Source: Accumulibacter sp964420975
GTDB taxonomy: Bacteria > Pseudomonadota > Gammaproteobacteria > Burkholderiales > Rhodocyclaceae
Length of the DNA: 64,000 bases
Direction of reading: 5' to 3'
Assembly (NCBI GenBank): GCA_964420975.1
Contig: CAYQVH010000007.1
Span: forward strand, 62,001 to 126,000
A program made the position numbers and the translations under genes. Below are positions 8,397 through 17,217 of this stretch, piece by piece (the stretch's first letter is position 1; the number at the start of each line of letters is the position of its first letter). Below the pieces are notes generated by a model. That model worked only from the letters and a program-made list of their open reading frames with translations, was not told where the DNA came from and did not search any database.

Positions 8397-9407
8397 ATGA
8401 GCCTCATCGAACAAGCGGCCAAACGTCTCGAGCAGCTACGCAAAGCGGGAGTTACCGTGCCCACGGCAACCGCCGAGTCGCCGCGCACGGAGACCGAAAG
8501 TCCCGTCCAAGATCCGGCGCTACAAGTCGCGGCCCAGCCGCTTGCGGAGTCGGTTGCGGTCGCCGAGGCCGTTTCTGTTTCTCGTGTGCCGCCCCTGGTT
8601 GCCAGCGAAACCAGCACCAGTGAAGCAGGGGTCGTGTCGCGCCGGATCGACCTCGACATTACGGCGCTTGCGGCAAGCGGGCTGATTACGCCCGACGCGC
8701 CGCGCTCGCAGATTGCCGACCAGTATCGCGTGATCAAGCGACCGCTGATCGCCAACGCCATGGGCAAGGGAGCTGCCCCCGTCAAGCGTGGCAACCTGAT
8801 CATGGTTACCAGTGCGGTATCGGGTGAGGGCAAGAGCTTCACGGCCATCAATCTCGCCATGAGTATCGCCATGGAACTCGACAACACGGTGATGCTGGTC
8901 GATGCCGACGTTCCCAAGCCGTCGATTCTCAAGATGTTGGGCGTCGCGCCCGCACGCGGTTTGCTGGACATTCTGGTAGACAAAGAGGTCGCGATGTCGC
9001 AGGTACTGATGCGGACGAACGTCGAGAAACTGAGCCTGTTGCCGAGTGGAACACAGCATGCCCGGGCAACGGAACTGCTTGCCAGCGACGCGATGATGAG
9101 TCTGCTCGACGAAATGGCCGGTCGCTATCCCGATCGAATCATTATCTTCGATTCGCCACCGCTCTTGATGACTACCGAGTCGCGTGTCCTCGCGACGCAC
9201 ATGGGTCAGGTCGTGGTGGTCGTCAAGGCAGAGAGCACTTCCCGTAGTGACGTAAAACATGCGCTGGCGGCGATCGACTCCTGCCCAGTCAAGCTGATGC
9301 TGCTCAACCAGGCGCGCTCCACGGCGCAGGACGGCTATGGTTACGGCTATGGTTACGGCTATGGTTACGGCTACGGCTACGGTTATGGTTCGACCGATGG
9401 CGTGTGA
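8397..9407 (+). CDS. XrtA-associated tyrosine autokinase (BY-kinase, Wzc/CpsD-like)
   Basis: This 336-residue cytoplasmic BY-kinase is the partner of the chain-length protein encoded just before it. A Walker A motif SAVSGEGKSF lies at about 139-148, a Walker A' VMLVDADVP at about 165-173, and a Walker B-like IIIFDSPPLL further on. The protein ends in a run of alternating Gly-Tyr with nine tyrosines before STDGV. This is the Tyr cluster whose phosphorylation controls such kinases, here in an unusually regular form. Residues 20-80 are a low-complexity linker rich in V, A, E, S and T. The end overlaps the start of the next gene by 11 bases. A candidate opposing phosphatase is encoded at 38974-39588. 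Confidence 0.93.
   Translation: MSLIEQAAKRLEQLRKAGVTVPTATAESPRTETESPVQDPALQVAAQPLAESVAVAEAVSVSRVPPLVASETSTSEAGVVSRRIDLDITALAASGLITPDAPRSQIADQYRVIKRPLIANAMGKGAAPVKRGNLIMVTSAVSGEGKSFTAINLAMSIAMELDNTVMLVDADVPKPSILKMLGVAPARGLLDILVDKEVAMSQVLMRTNVEKLSLLPSGTQHARATELLASDAMMSLLDEMAGRYPDRIIIFDSPPLLMTTESRVLATHMGQVVVVVKAESTSRSDVKHALAAIDSCPVKLMLLNQARSTAQDGYGYGYGYGYGYGYGYGYGSTDGV
9333..9389 (+). repeat. tandem Gly-Tyr codon repeat in the tyrosine kinase tail
   Basis: Fifty-seven bases made of repeated GGY-TAY codon pairs, with GGTTAC and GGCTAT units alternating, encode nine Gly-Tyr pairs at the kinase C-terminus. The near-perfect 12-base period makes the array prone to slippage, so the number of tyrosines may differ between strains. 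Confidence 0.95.
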
Positions 9408-11004
9408 CGCGGTGCCGAGTATTCATGGCACTTCGTTGACGTGGCGCTGGAATAGCGCGTTTTGTCCCGGCGCCACGCTCGCTCGACGGAAGGCTGTCTC
9501 CGGAGCGTCGGCGATCGGGTGGACGGTATTGCTTGGGCTGCTCGTCGCGGTTCCCTCGGCGCACGCCGGAAAATGGGACATCAAGCCGTCCATCGCGGTC
9601 AACGAAACACTGACAAACAATGTTTTTCTGTCGTCGTCGAATCCGACCAGCGACCTAGTGACCTCCATTACTCCCGGGATCTCGATCAACGGCAAGGGGG
9701 GGCGCGGAAGTTTGCGTCTCGATTACGGATGGACGCAGAACCTCTATCTGCACGAGTCTTCGTCGAACAACCACCAGAACTCACTGCGCGCGTTCGGTAC
9801 GCTTGAAGCGGTTGAGGATTGGCTATTCATCGATGCCTCGGGGACCATCTCGCAGCAGTACCTGACTGCGCTTGGTCGGGTGTCGCCAAGTAGCGCCAGT
9901 GTCAACAGTAACCAGACTGAAACCTCGAGCTACACGCTGGCGCCGTACATCAAAGGTCGTTTGGGCAAGTCGGTAGACTACCTTTTCAAGTACTCAGCGG
10001 CGACGACGTCGAGCAAATCGAATCTCGTTTCGGACCAGACGACGCAACAATGGATCGGTCGAGTCAATGGTCAGACGCCGCTAACGGCAGTCACCTGGTC
10101 GTTGGACGCGAGCAAGGTCTCGGTTGACTATGATGTGGGAAGAGATCGCGACGATACGCGTTATGGCGCCACGATCGCTTATCGCTTCAACCCGCAACTG
10201 CAAACCTCGCTGATATTTGGCCGCGAAACGACCAATCTGGTGACGTTACAGGAAGAGACGCACAACGACTCGGGGTTCGGCATCCTGTGGACCCCTGGCC
10301 CTAGAACCAAGTTCGAGGGAACCGTCACCCGCCGGTTTTTTGGCAATGGCTATCAGGCTGCCTTTACGCATCGCATGCCACGCTCGTCGCTGTCTTACAC
10401 CGCCAGCCGGCAAGTCTCGTATCAGCCGGCGGGCGTCGGCAACACCGGGCAAGGCAGCAACTATGACGCGTTCTATGCCATCGTCGCTGCTAACAATCCG
10501 GGGATGTCTCCCGAAGCAATCAACGAACAAGTCGTTCAGATCCTTCAGAACAGGGGACTGCCAGTCGATGGGACGGTGGTCAACGGCTTCCTCACCAATC
10601 GTCCAAGTCTGCAGCAGTTGCAGCAGCTCTCTCTGGCGTTGATCGGCGTTCGCAATACAGTCACGTTCACCGCGACCGAAAGTTCGCAGCAACCACTTGG
10701 TTTGGTGAGCGGTCTTACGGACGATTTTTCGCTCAGTAATCGCGTTCGCCAACGGGGCCTTGGCGTCGTCTGGGGACATCAACTCAGTGGCTCGTCGTCG
10801 CTTTCCCTGTCGCTCAATCAGCAGGAAAGCACGCGCTTTACGGCCGGCAATCCCGACACCAAGACGCAGGGCGCGTATCTCCTGTTTACCACGCGCCTTT
10901 CGCCGCACACCAACGTCAACATGACGGTTCGTCGTGTGATCTCCGACGGTGAGACGGGCTACAACGAGAGCGCGCTGACCGGCGGACTGACGCACGCTTT
11001 CTGA
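9397..11004 (+). CDS. XrtA/PEP-CTERM-associated outer-membrane beta-barrel protein (TIGR03016-like)
   Basis: This protein of about 535 residues has a signal peptide (AIGWTVLLGLLVAVPSAHA, cleavage before GKWDIKPSIAVNETLTNNVFL). The mature part is rich in alternating polar and aromatic strands (LRLDYGWTQNLYLHES, YGATIAYRFNPQLQTSLIFGRE, SLSLSLNQQESTRF). It ends in a C-terminal strand finishing with Phe (GGLTHAF), as outer-membrane barrels do. Position and features match the uncharacterised outer-membrane protein found in most XrtA EPS loci. The start is uncertain: ATG 9397 lies inside the kinase gene, GTG 9412 is an alternative, and codons further upstream fall within the kinase repeat and give a non-signal-like MVTAMVTA extension. 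Its exact role in export is unknown. Confidence 0.85.
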   Translation: MACDAVPSIHGTSLTWRWNSAFCPGATLARRKAVSGASAIGWTVLLGLLVAVPSAHAGKWDIKPSIAVNETLTNNVFLSSSNPTSDLVTSITPGISINGKGGRGSLRLDYGWTQNLYLHESSSNNHQNSLRAFGTLEAVEDWLFIDASGTISQQYLTALGRVSPSSASVNSNQTETSSYTLAPYIKGRLGKSVDYLFKYSAATTSSKSNLVSDQTTQQWIGRVNGQTPLTAVTWSLDASKVSVDYDVGRDRDDTRYGATIAYRFNPQLQTSLIFGRETTNLVTLQEETHNDSGFGILWTPGPRTKFEGTVTRRFFGNGYQAAFTHRMPRSSLSYTASRQVSYQPAGVGNTGQGSNYDAFYAIVAANNPGMSPEAINEQVVQILQNRGLPVDGTVVNGFLTNRPSLQQLQQLSLALIGVRNTVTFTATESSQQPLGLVSGLTDDFSLSNRVRQRGLGVVWGHQLSGSSSLSLSLNQQESTRFTAGNPDTKTQGAYLLFTTRLSPHTNVNMTVRRVISDGETGYNESALTGGLTHAF

Positions 11005-11013
11005 TTCCACTCC

Positions 11014-12135
11014 ATGTACGAGTCCTTCTATGGCTTGACCAGCAAGCCGTTTCAGCTCAATCCCGATCCCGCTTTCTACTTCGCCAGCAAGCAGCACCGG
11101 CGGGCAATGGCTTACCTGGAGTACGGCCTTAATCAGAATGAGGGATTTATCGTCGTCACTGGCGAGGTCGGCGCCGGCAAGACGACGATCGTTCGCGGTC
11201 TGCTCAAGGATCTCGACGAAGCGAAGGTGGTCGCCGCACAGCTGGTGACCACGCAGCTTGATGCCGAGGATACCTTGCGGATGGTCGCTGCCGCCTTTGG
11301 CGTCGGGACCAAGAACATCGGCAAGTCGGACCTTCTGCTCACCCTCGAAGCCTTTCTCGTCGATGTCACGCGTCAGGGAAAGCGCTGTCTGTTGATTGTC
11401 GATGAGGCACAGAATCTGACACCGCGCGCGGTGGAAGAGCTGCGGATGCTGTCCAATTTCCAGTTCGGTACGCAGGCGCTGTTGCAGAGTTTTCTGATCG
11501 GCCAGCCGGAGTTCCGGAAAATCATGCAGAGCCCGCAGATGCAGCAGCTGCGTCAGCGTGTCATCGCCGCGTGTCATATTGGCCCAATGGATCAGGACGA
11601 GACGCAAGCCTATATCGAGCATCGGCTCAAGTGCGCCGGATCGCAGGGGCTACCGCGCTTTGATGCGGGCGCCTTTGAGGCGCTTTTCGAAGCCAGCGGC
11701 GGCGTCCCACGGCGCATCAACGCGCATTGTGACCGTCTGCTGTTGTCTGGATTTCTCAACAGCAAGACCGACTTCACACGTGCCGACGTCGAGGAGGTGG
11801 CACGCGAGATTCGTGAAGAAACCCTGTCAACGTCGGTCGTTGGTGGGAAAACCAGAGAACGCGATGTCATGGCCGACGGCCTGCCGCTCACCGACAGCCA
11901 GATCCTCGATATCGATCTGTCGCGCATTCCGCTCGACGGAGGCACCGCCGATCAAGCCTCGCGCGTTATTGCCGACCTCAAGAACGGCCAGGCGGAACAA
12001 CGCATGATACGGATCGAACGCAGCATGTTTCGTTTGGAGCGAAACAACGCGGCGCTTCTTTCACTCCTCCAGCAGCTGGTGGATGCCGTCCGAACGAAGA
12101 ATCCGGAAAAGAATCGGGAAGGGAAGCACCCTTGA
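11014..12135 (+). CDS. XrtA-associated ATPase (ExeA/GspA-like AAA protein, TIGR03015-like)
   Basis: This 373-residue AAA ATPase begins MYESFYGLTSKPFQLNPDP, the standard opening of ExeA-type ATPases. It has Walker A GEVGAGKTTI (about 46-55), Walker B CLLIVDEAQNL (about 127-137) and GVPRRINAHCDRLL (sensor region). The C-terminal 100 residues are a helical extension (QMIRIERSMFRLERNNAALLSLLQQL) that could be a coiled coil. Relatives help assemble envelope secretion machinery; in XrtA loci this gene regularly sits beside the export genes, but its task is not established. The 3' end overlaps the next gene by four bases (TTGA). Confidence 0.92.
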   Translation: MYESFYGLTSKPFQLNPDPAFYFASKQHRRAMAYLEYGLNQNEGFIVVTGEVGAGKTTIVRGLLKDLDEAKVVAAQLVTTQLDAEDTLRMVAAAFGVGTKNIGKSDLLLTLEAFLVDVTRQGKRCLLIVDEAQNLTPRAVEELRMLSNFQFGTQALLQSFLIGQPEFRKIMQSPQMQQLRQRVIAACHIGPMDQDETQAYIEHRLKCAGSQGLPRFDAGAFEALFEASGGVPRRINAHCDRLLLSGFLNSKTDFTRADVEEVAREIREETLSTSVVGGKTRERDVMADGLPLTDSQILDIDLSRIPLDGGTADQASRVIADLKNGQAEQRMIRIERSMFRLERNNAALLSLLQQLVDAVRTKNPEKNREGKHP

Positions 12136-13301
12136 CTGCCGAGAGTTGGCCCGCCGAGCTGGGTCCAGTCATTTGCGTCGTTGGCGCCCGGCCGAACTTC
12201 ATGAAAATGGCGCCGATCCTTCGTGCCTTTCGCGCGCATCGACCGGCGCTGCCGACCTTGCTCGTGCATACCGGCCAGCACTACGACCGGGGCATGAATG
12301 ACCAGTTGTTCAGCGACTTGCGACTGCCGCATCCCGATCTCAATCTCGAGGTCGGTTCGGCGACGCACGCGGTCCAGACGGCCGAAGTGATGCGCCGCTT
12401 TGAACCGGTGCTTGACGGCCATCGGCCGTCGGCCGTGCTCGTCGTCGGTGACGTCAACTCGACGCTTGCGTGCGCACTGGTCTGCGCCAAGAAAGACGTG
12501 CCGGTCGTCCATGTCGAAGCGGGACTGCGTAGCTACGATCGCAGCATGCCGGAGGAAATCAATCGTCTCCTGACCGACCAGATTGCCGACCGTCTTTACA
12601 CGACCGAGCGTAACGCTCATGTCAATCTGGCGCGAGAAGGGGTCGACGAAAACCGGATATGTTTTGTCGGTAATGTCATGATCGACTCCTTGCTCTCGAA
12701 CCGTGAACACGCGACATCGCCGGCAGCGACCTTACGGGCGGCTGGCGCCGATCCTGGCCTTGTCGAGCAGGCGAATGGCTTCGGAGTGGTGACGCTGCAT
12801 CGACCGTCCAACGTCGATCGGCCGGACCGGCTGGCAGCGCTGCTCACTGTCCTGCGTGAAGTGGCGTCCCGTGTTCCCTTGATCTTTGCCTTGCACCCTC
12901 GCACGCGCGCCAACGTCGAACGCTTTGCTCTTGGCCATCTGCTTACCGATTCGCAGATCGTTGTTCTGCCACCACAGGGCTATCTGGAAATGCTTGGCTT
13001 GCTTGCCAATGCTCGACTCGTCCTGTCGGATTCGGGTGGTCTGCAAGAAGAGACGACGGCGCTCGGAGTTCCCTGCCTGACGCTGCGGGAGAACACCGAG
13101 CGCCCGATCACCGTTGAGCAGGGTACGAATACCCTGGTGGGTAGTGATCCGCAACGGATTCGTGAGGCGGTTGCAGACATTCTTGCCGGGGCGGGAAAGC
13201 GTGGTCGTGTTCCGGAACTCTGGGATGGCCGGGCGGCCGAGCGCATCGCCGCTGATCTTGCTCAATACCTGTTCTCCCGTCACGGACGGCAGGTGACCTA
13301 G
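12132..13301 (+). CDS. wecB: UDP-N-acetylglucosamine 2-epimerase (non-hydrolysing)
   Basis: This 389-residue cytoplasmic enzyme interconverts UDP-GlcNAc and UDP-ManNAc, a precursor of ManNAc and ManNAcA residues in surface glycans. Family motifs are present throughout: VVGARPNFMKMAPI near the N-terminus, LLVHTGQHYDRGMNDQLF, GDVNSTLACALVCAK, VHVEAGLRSYDRSMPEEINR, VTLHRPSNVD, and SDSGGLQEETTALGVPCLTLRENTERPIT in the UDP-binding half. The length is normal. Start TTG 12132 is translationally coupled to the preceding gene. ManNAc made here could be oxidised by a nucleotide-sugar dehydrogenase such as the one starting at 63901, although that link is an inference. Confidence 0.95.
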   Translation: MTAESWPAELGPVICVVGARPNFMKMAPILRAFRAHRPALPTLLVHTGQHYDRGMNDQLFSDLRLPHPDLNLEVGSATHAVQTAEVMRRFEPVLDGHRPSAVLVVGDVNSTLACALVCAKKDVPVVHVEAGLRSYDRSMPEEINRLLTDQIADRLYTTERNAHVNLAREGVDENRICFVGNVMIDSLLSNREHATSPAATLRAAGADPGLVEQANGFGVVTLHRPSNVDRPDRLAALLTVLREVASRVPLIFALHPRTRANVERFALGHLLTDSQIVVLPPQGYLEMLGLLANARLVLSDSGGLQEETTALGVPCLTLRENTERPITVEQGTNTLVGSDPQRIREAVADILAGAGKRGRVPELWDGRAAERIAADLAQYLFSRHGRQVT

Positions 13302-13309
13302 GCCGGACG

Positions 13310-14185
13310 ATGACGCCAGTGACGACCAGACCGTCGATGACCAACGCGTTGACCATCGACGTCGAAGACTACTTCCAGGTCTCGGCGTTTGAGCCCTACA
13401 TTCGGCGTGACCAGTGGGAGACTCGCGAGTGCCGCGTTGAACGCAACGTGGACCGTATCCTGGCGATGCTTGATGAGTGCCAGACGAAGGCGACCTTTTT
13501 TACGCTTGGCTGGATCGCCGAGCGCTATCCTCGGCTGGTGCGACGCATTGTCGATGGCGGCCATGAACTCGCGAGTCATGGGTACGGACATCAACGCGCC
13601 AGCGACTTGAGCGAGGCGGCTTTCTCTGAGGATGTGGGTCGCGCGAAGCAGCTACTCGAGGACCTCTCCGGGCGCGAAGTCAGAGGCTACCGCGCGCCGA
13701 GTTTCTCGATCGGCGAGCGCAACCTCTGGGCTTTCGACTGCTTGCAGCGCGCCGGCTATACGTACAGCTCAAGCATTTACCCGATCCGCCACGATCATTA
13801 CGGGATGCCCGATGCGCCGCGTTTTGCGCACCAGGTCGGCAGCGGGCTCCTGGAGGTGCCGGTGACTACTGCCCGTTTCGGGCGCCGCAACCTGCCGGCA
13901 AGTGGTGGCGGCTATTTCCGCCTCCTGCCGTACGCGCTGTCGCGCTGGCTTCTGCGTCGGGTGAATGACGTTGACCGACGCCCGGTGATTTTCTACTTTC
14001 ATCCCTGGGAGATCGACGATCGTCAACCACGAATCGCCGGCATTGATCTGAAGACGCGCTTCCGGCATTACGTCAATCTCCGGCGCACCGAAGGGCGTTT
14101 GCGGCGTCTGCTCGCGGATTTCAAGTGGGGGCGAATGGACGAGGTGTTTCTCGCACGCGGCACCGAAGGCAAAGGGGTCTCCTGA
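13310..14185 (+). CDS. XrtA-system polysaccharide deacetylase (NodB family)
   Basis: This 291-residue protein contains a NodB domain. Visible motifs are LTIDVEDYFQV (catalytic and metal Asp), ELASHGYGHQ (SH-x3-H metal ligands), RGYRAPSFSI (motif 3) and FYFHPWEID near the C-terminus. The VEDYFQVSAFEP opening and the DVDRRPVIFYFHPWE ending are typical of the XrtA-associated deacetylase. It has no clear signal peptide. It probably removes N-acetyl groups from hexosamines of the EPS or its lipid-linked precursor. ATG 13310 and ATG 13337 (MTNALTIDVED) are both possible starts. It lies in the operon, 8 bases after wecB, and overlaps the FemAB gene by one base. Confidence 0.92.
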   Translation: MTPVTTRPSMTNALTIDVEDYFQVSAFEPYIRRDQWETRECRVERNVDRILAMLDECQTKATFFTLGWIAERYPRLVRRIVDGGHELASHGYGHQRASDLSEAAFSEDVGRAKQLLEDLSGREVRGYRAPSFSIGERNLWAFDCLQRAGYTYSSSIYPIRHDHYGMPDAPRFAHQVGSGLLEVPVTTARFGRRNLPASGGGYFRLLPYALSRWLLRRVNDVDRRPVIFYFHPWEIDDRQPRIAGIDLKTRFRHYVNLRRTEGRLRRLLADFKWGRMDEVFLARGTEGKGVS

Positions 14186-15270
14186 TGACCGTTGCGAGCC
14201 ACCTGCCAATCGGCCAGAGGCGAGACGACGCGGCGCTCAGAGTACTTAGCCTGCACGCTGACGACGCGGCGGCGGTCAGCCGCTGGGATGCATTCGTCGT
14301 CGCTTGTCCCGAGGCGACCTTCTTCCACAGGGCGGGCTGGCAGCGCATCCTCAGCGGCGTCTTTCGCCATCGTACGCACTACCTTTATGCGGAAAGGGCT
14401 GGGGTCATCGAAGGTGTTCTGCCGCTGGCGGAAGTCAAGAGCCTGCTCTTCGGCCACTCGCTGGTCTCCTTGCCGTTTGCGGTCTACGGAGGTGTCGCCG
14501 CCGCAAGTCCGGCGGCCGTCGCGGCACTGGAGTACCAAGCTCAGTCTTTGGCGCACGAGCTTGCCGTCGACCACCTCGAACTGCGCAATGTCCGGCAGCG
14601 CCATGCCGATTGGCCACTGCAAGACCTTTATGTGACGTTTCGCAAGCCGCTGGCGCCCGAGGTGGAGGCCAACCTGCTGGCGATTCCTCGCAAGCAGCGG
14701 GCGATGGTGCGCAAAGGCATAAAGAACGGGTTGCGTAGCGAAATCGACACCGACACGGCGCGTTTTTTTGCGCTTTACGCGGACAACGTACACCGTCATG
14801 GGACCCCCGCCTTGTCGAAGCGTTACTTCCAGGAACTGCAACGCGTCTTTGGAGCCGATTGTGAGGCGCTGACGGTGGTCGACGGCAGCGGCTGCGCGCA
14901 AAGTGGTGTCCTCAGTTTCTATTTCCGCGACGAGGTCCTCCCGTACTACGCCGGCGACCGGGTGTCAGCGCGCGATCTGGCGGCCAATGATTTCAAGTAT
15001 TGGGAATTGATGCGCCGCTCGTGCGAACGTGGTTTGCGCCTTTTTGACTACGGTCGCAGCAAGCGGGGAACCGGTTCTTACTCGTTCAAGAAGAACTGGG
15101 GCTTTGAGCCGCAGCCCCTGTCGTACGAGTATTGTCTATACCGGCGTCAATCCGTACCACAGAATAACCCCTCGAATGCCAAGTACCGATTGCTGATTGA
15201 AACCTGGCGCAAACTGCCAGTCGGAGTTGCCAACTGGTTGGGCCCGAAGGTCGTCCGAAGCTTGGGGTAG
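14185..15270 (+). CDS. FemAB-related XrtA/PEP-CTERM system protein (peptidyl/acyl transferase fold)
   Basis: This 361-residue protein has the double GNAT arrangement of FemAB-like enzymes. An N-terminal segment WDAFVVACPEATFFHRAGWQRIL resembles the family opening. The C-terminal GNAT half contains YYAGDRVSARDLAANDFKYWELMRRSCERGLRLFDYGRSKRGTGSYSFKKNWGFEPQPL, the most recognisable block of the XrtA-associated FemAB family. Relatives attach amino acids from aminoacyl-tRNA to cell-wall peptides; a similar aminoacylation of EPS is an inference. Start ATG 14185 overlaps the preceding stop (TGATG) and has AAAGGGG upstream. Confidence 0.9.
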   Translation: MTVASHLPIGQRRDDAALRVLSLHADDAAAVSRWDAFVVACPEATFFHRAGWQRILSGVFRHRTHYLYAERAGVIEGVLPLAEVKSLLFGHSLVSLPFAVYGGVAAASPAAVAALEYQAQSLAHELAVDHLELRNVRQRHADWPLQDLYVTFRKPLAPEVEANLLAIPRKQRAMVRKGIKNGLRSEIDTDTARFFALYADNVHRHGTPALSKRYFQELQRVFGADCEALTVVDGSGCAQSGVLSFYFRDEVLPYYAGDRVSARDLAANDFKYWELMRRSCERGLRLFDYGRSKRGTGSYSFKKNWGFEPQPLSYEYCLYRRQSVPQNNPSNAKYRLLIETWRKLPVGVANWLGPKVVRSLG

Positions 15271-15341
15271 TCGGGCGTCGCCTCGAAGTCACCGAGATTC
15301 TGCCTGCAACGCCAATTGCGCCTGTTACTGACGACGACGCC

Positions 15342-16892
15342 ATGACCCTGTCCGTGACCCGCGCTCCGTCCTTTGCCGTCCAGTCCGGTTGGCGAGTGAC
15401 CTTGCCCGTTTTTCTCGGCACGCTGGCCGTCGTGCTCGCGCTGTTTCATGAAACCGCGCTGGCAATGGCGGCGATCTGGCTGCGCTCGGATACCTATGCA
15501 CATGGTTTTCTGGTGCCGGCCATCGCTTTCTATCTGGCGTGGCGCAAGCGCTCCGATCTACTGGTATTACCGCCTGGTCACAGCTATTCAGCGATTTTTA
15601 TGCTCGGGCTAGCGGGACTGGCCTGGCTGCTGGGCGAGGTCGCGGCGGTGAACGTCGTTTCCCAGTTCGCCTTCACTTTCATCGTCGTTCTGACCGTTCC
15701 CGCCGTGCTCGGTTGGCAAGTTGCGCGGGCGGCAGCCTTCCCCTTGGCCTTCCTTTTCTTCGCCGTGCCGTTTGGCGACTTCGCAATGCCTCAGTTGATG
15801 GACTGGACGGCCAAAGTAACGATTCTCGGGTTGCGCGCCAGCGGCGTTCCGGTACACGCGGAAGGGCTGCGCTTTGTGATCCCTACCGGGAGCTGGTCGG
15901 TCGTGGAGGCTTGCAGTGGTGTTCGCTATCTCATTGCGTCGGTCACTGTTGGCACGCTGTACGCCTATCTCACCTATCAATCCTGGCGCCGGCGCTTGAT
16001 ATTCATTGGCGTTTCCATCGCGGTGCCGATTGTCGCCAACTGGATGCGCGCCTACATGATCGTGATGCTCGGCCATCTTTCCGGAAACAGGATTGCGGTG
16101 GGTGTTGATCATCTGATCTATGGCTGGCTATTCTTCGGCATGGTGATCATGGCGATGTTCTGGATCGGTGGGCGCTGGCGGGAGGACGTGATTGCTGCGC
16201 CTGTGTCAGAAAGAGCGCCGGTGGTCAGGGTGGAGACGTCCGTTTTGCCAACGCTGCTCGCCGCGCTCACGACCATTGTCGTTAGCGCGGCTTGGCCTTT
16301 GGCCGAGTGGCGGCTGGAAAGCAAAGTCGCCACCCCTCTGACACGCCTTGAGCCGCTGGCGCCGATTCCTGGTTGGCAGTCGCGGCCGTCGGCGCCCGAC
16401 GAGTGGCGGCCACGCTACGGAAACGCTGCGGCCAGCGTGCAGCAGACATTCGTGGACGATGGTCGAGTCGCTGGACTGTTCATTGCCTATTACCGTAACC
16501 AGGACTCACAACACAAACTTATCAGTTCCACTAACGTCCTGGTGAGCAACGACGACCCGCTCTGGGTCCGGGTGGCGAGCGGAGCTGGGGAAACGTCGTC
16601 CGGCCAACTGTCGGTAGCGGCGCGCAGCGTCGAACTGCAAAGCCGCGACGGCCGGCGGCTGCTGGTCCGGCAGTGGTACTGGGTGACGGGGCGCTGGACG
16701 ACGAGCGACGTGATGGCCAAGGTTTACGCGGCCATGTCGCGGCTGGTCGGGAGCGGTGACGATGCAGCGGTGATCGTCGTTTATGCCGCGCCCAACCAGC
16801 CCGGCGGCGCAGCTCTTCTCCTTGACGACTTCACGCGTGCCGCATTTCCGGCTGTCGAACGGTCGCTGCAGCAGACTATGGCACTTCGCTAA
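15342..16892 (+). CDS. xrtA: exosortase A with fused EpsI domain
   Basis: This 516-residue inner-membrane protein is the transpeptidase-like sorting enzyme for PEP-CTERM proteins. The first 300 residues have about eight hydrophobic segments. The catalytic Cys lies in VVEACSGVRYL (Cys191), followed by a conserved Arg in NWMRAYMIVMLGH and a His shortly after, which is the exosortase Cys-Arg-His set. From about residue 300 a periplasmic EpsI-like domain follows (WPLAEWRLESK... VAGLFIAYYRNQDSQHKLISSTN... VRQWYWVTGRWTT), typical of the long exosortase A form. No gene with a PEP-CTERM tail is visible in the window, so its substrates must be encoded elsewhere. Confidence 0.95.
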   Translation: MTLSVTRAPSFAVQSGWRVTLPVFLGTLAVVLALFHETALAMAAIWLRSDTYAHGFLVPAIAFYLAWRKRSDLLVLPPGHSYSAIFMLGLAGLAWLLGEVAAVNVVSQFAFTFIVVLTVPAVLGWQVARAAAFPLAFLFFAVPFGDFAMPQLMDWTAKVTILGLRASGVPVHAEGLRFVIPTGSWSVVEACSGVRYLIASVTVGTLYAYLTYQSWRRRLIFIGVSIAVPIVANWMRAYMIVMLGHLSGNRIAVGVDHLIYGWLFFGMVIMAMFWIGGRWREDVIAAPVSERAPVVRVETSVLPTLLAALTTIVVSAAWPLAEWRLESKVATPLTRLEPLAPIPGWQSRPSAPDEWRPRYGNAAASVQQTFVDDGRVAGLFIAYYRNQDSQHKLISSTNVLVSNDDPLWVRVASGAGETSSGQLSVAARSVELQSRDGRRLLVRQWYWVTGRWTTSDVMAKVYAAMSRLVGSGDDAAVIVVYAAPNQPGGAALLLDDFTRAAFPAVERSLQQTMALR

Positions 16893-16951
16893 GGCGGCGC
16901 ATCGGCGGTCGAGCAATCTTCAGCCAATGGCGAGTATCGCTTGACCTTCGG

Positions 16952-16985
16952 CCACGACACCATGACGCCGAAAACGGTGTCGTGG
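16952..16985. promoter_or_regulatory. 10-bp perfect inverted repeat upstream of a sigma-54-like promoter
   Basis: CCACGACACC (16952-16961) and GGTGTCGTGG (16976-16985) are perfect complements with 14 bases between them. There is no following T-run, so a rho-independent terminator is unlikely. It lies about 140 bases upstream of the expected start of the promoter at 17083, a common distance for enhancer-binding sites of sigma-54 activators such as PrsR. It could also act as an mRNA hairpin behind xrtA. The rest of the 325-base gap 16893-17217 shows no gene. Confidence 0.45.
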
Positions 16986-17082
16986 GCTTGCGACAATCGC
17001 TAACACATCCCCGACAGCCGGCTGCCAGTTTGACCACCAAGGCTGACGGCTGAACCGCTTGCGCTTTACCATTCGTGAGGAA

Positions 17083-17097
17083 TGGCACGGCGTGCGC
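17083..17097 (+). promoter_or_regulatory. probable sigma-54 promoter ahead of the XrtA glycosyltransferase
   Basis: TGGCACG, an exact match to the sigma-54 -24 element, is followed after GCGT by GCGC, so GG (17084-17085) and GC (17096-17097) have the required ten bases between them. The predicted start is near 17109, about 110 bases before ATG 17218. PrsR, encoded at 59667-61025, is a sigma-54 activator that could drive it. Confidence 0.55.
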
Positions 17098-17217
17098 CGA
17101 TGATTTATCTGAGAATTTGACCTATGGTGGACGCGTTCTACAGGGCCTGGAAGCAGCGATTGTCGTTGGCGGCGGTAAAGTGGGCCGTTGGCGGCTGACC
17201 GCTCGCTTGGCGACGAC

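Noticed and set aside
9333..9389. Repeat array considered as CRISPR or intergenic satellite
   Set aside because: The repeats are in frame inside the kinase gene, have no spacers and encode Gly-Tyr pairs.
10246..11622. 458-residue open frame on the minus strand across the barrel and ATPase genes
   Set aside because: It spans two real genes with recognised domains and shows no domain itself; a shadow of codon bias.
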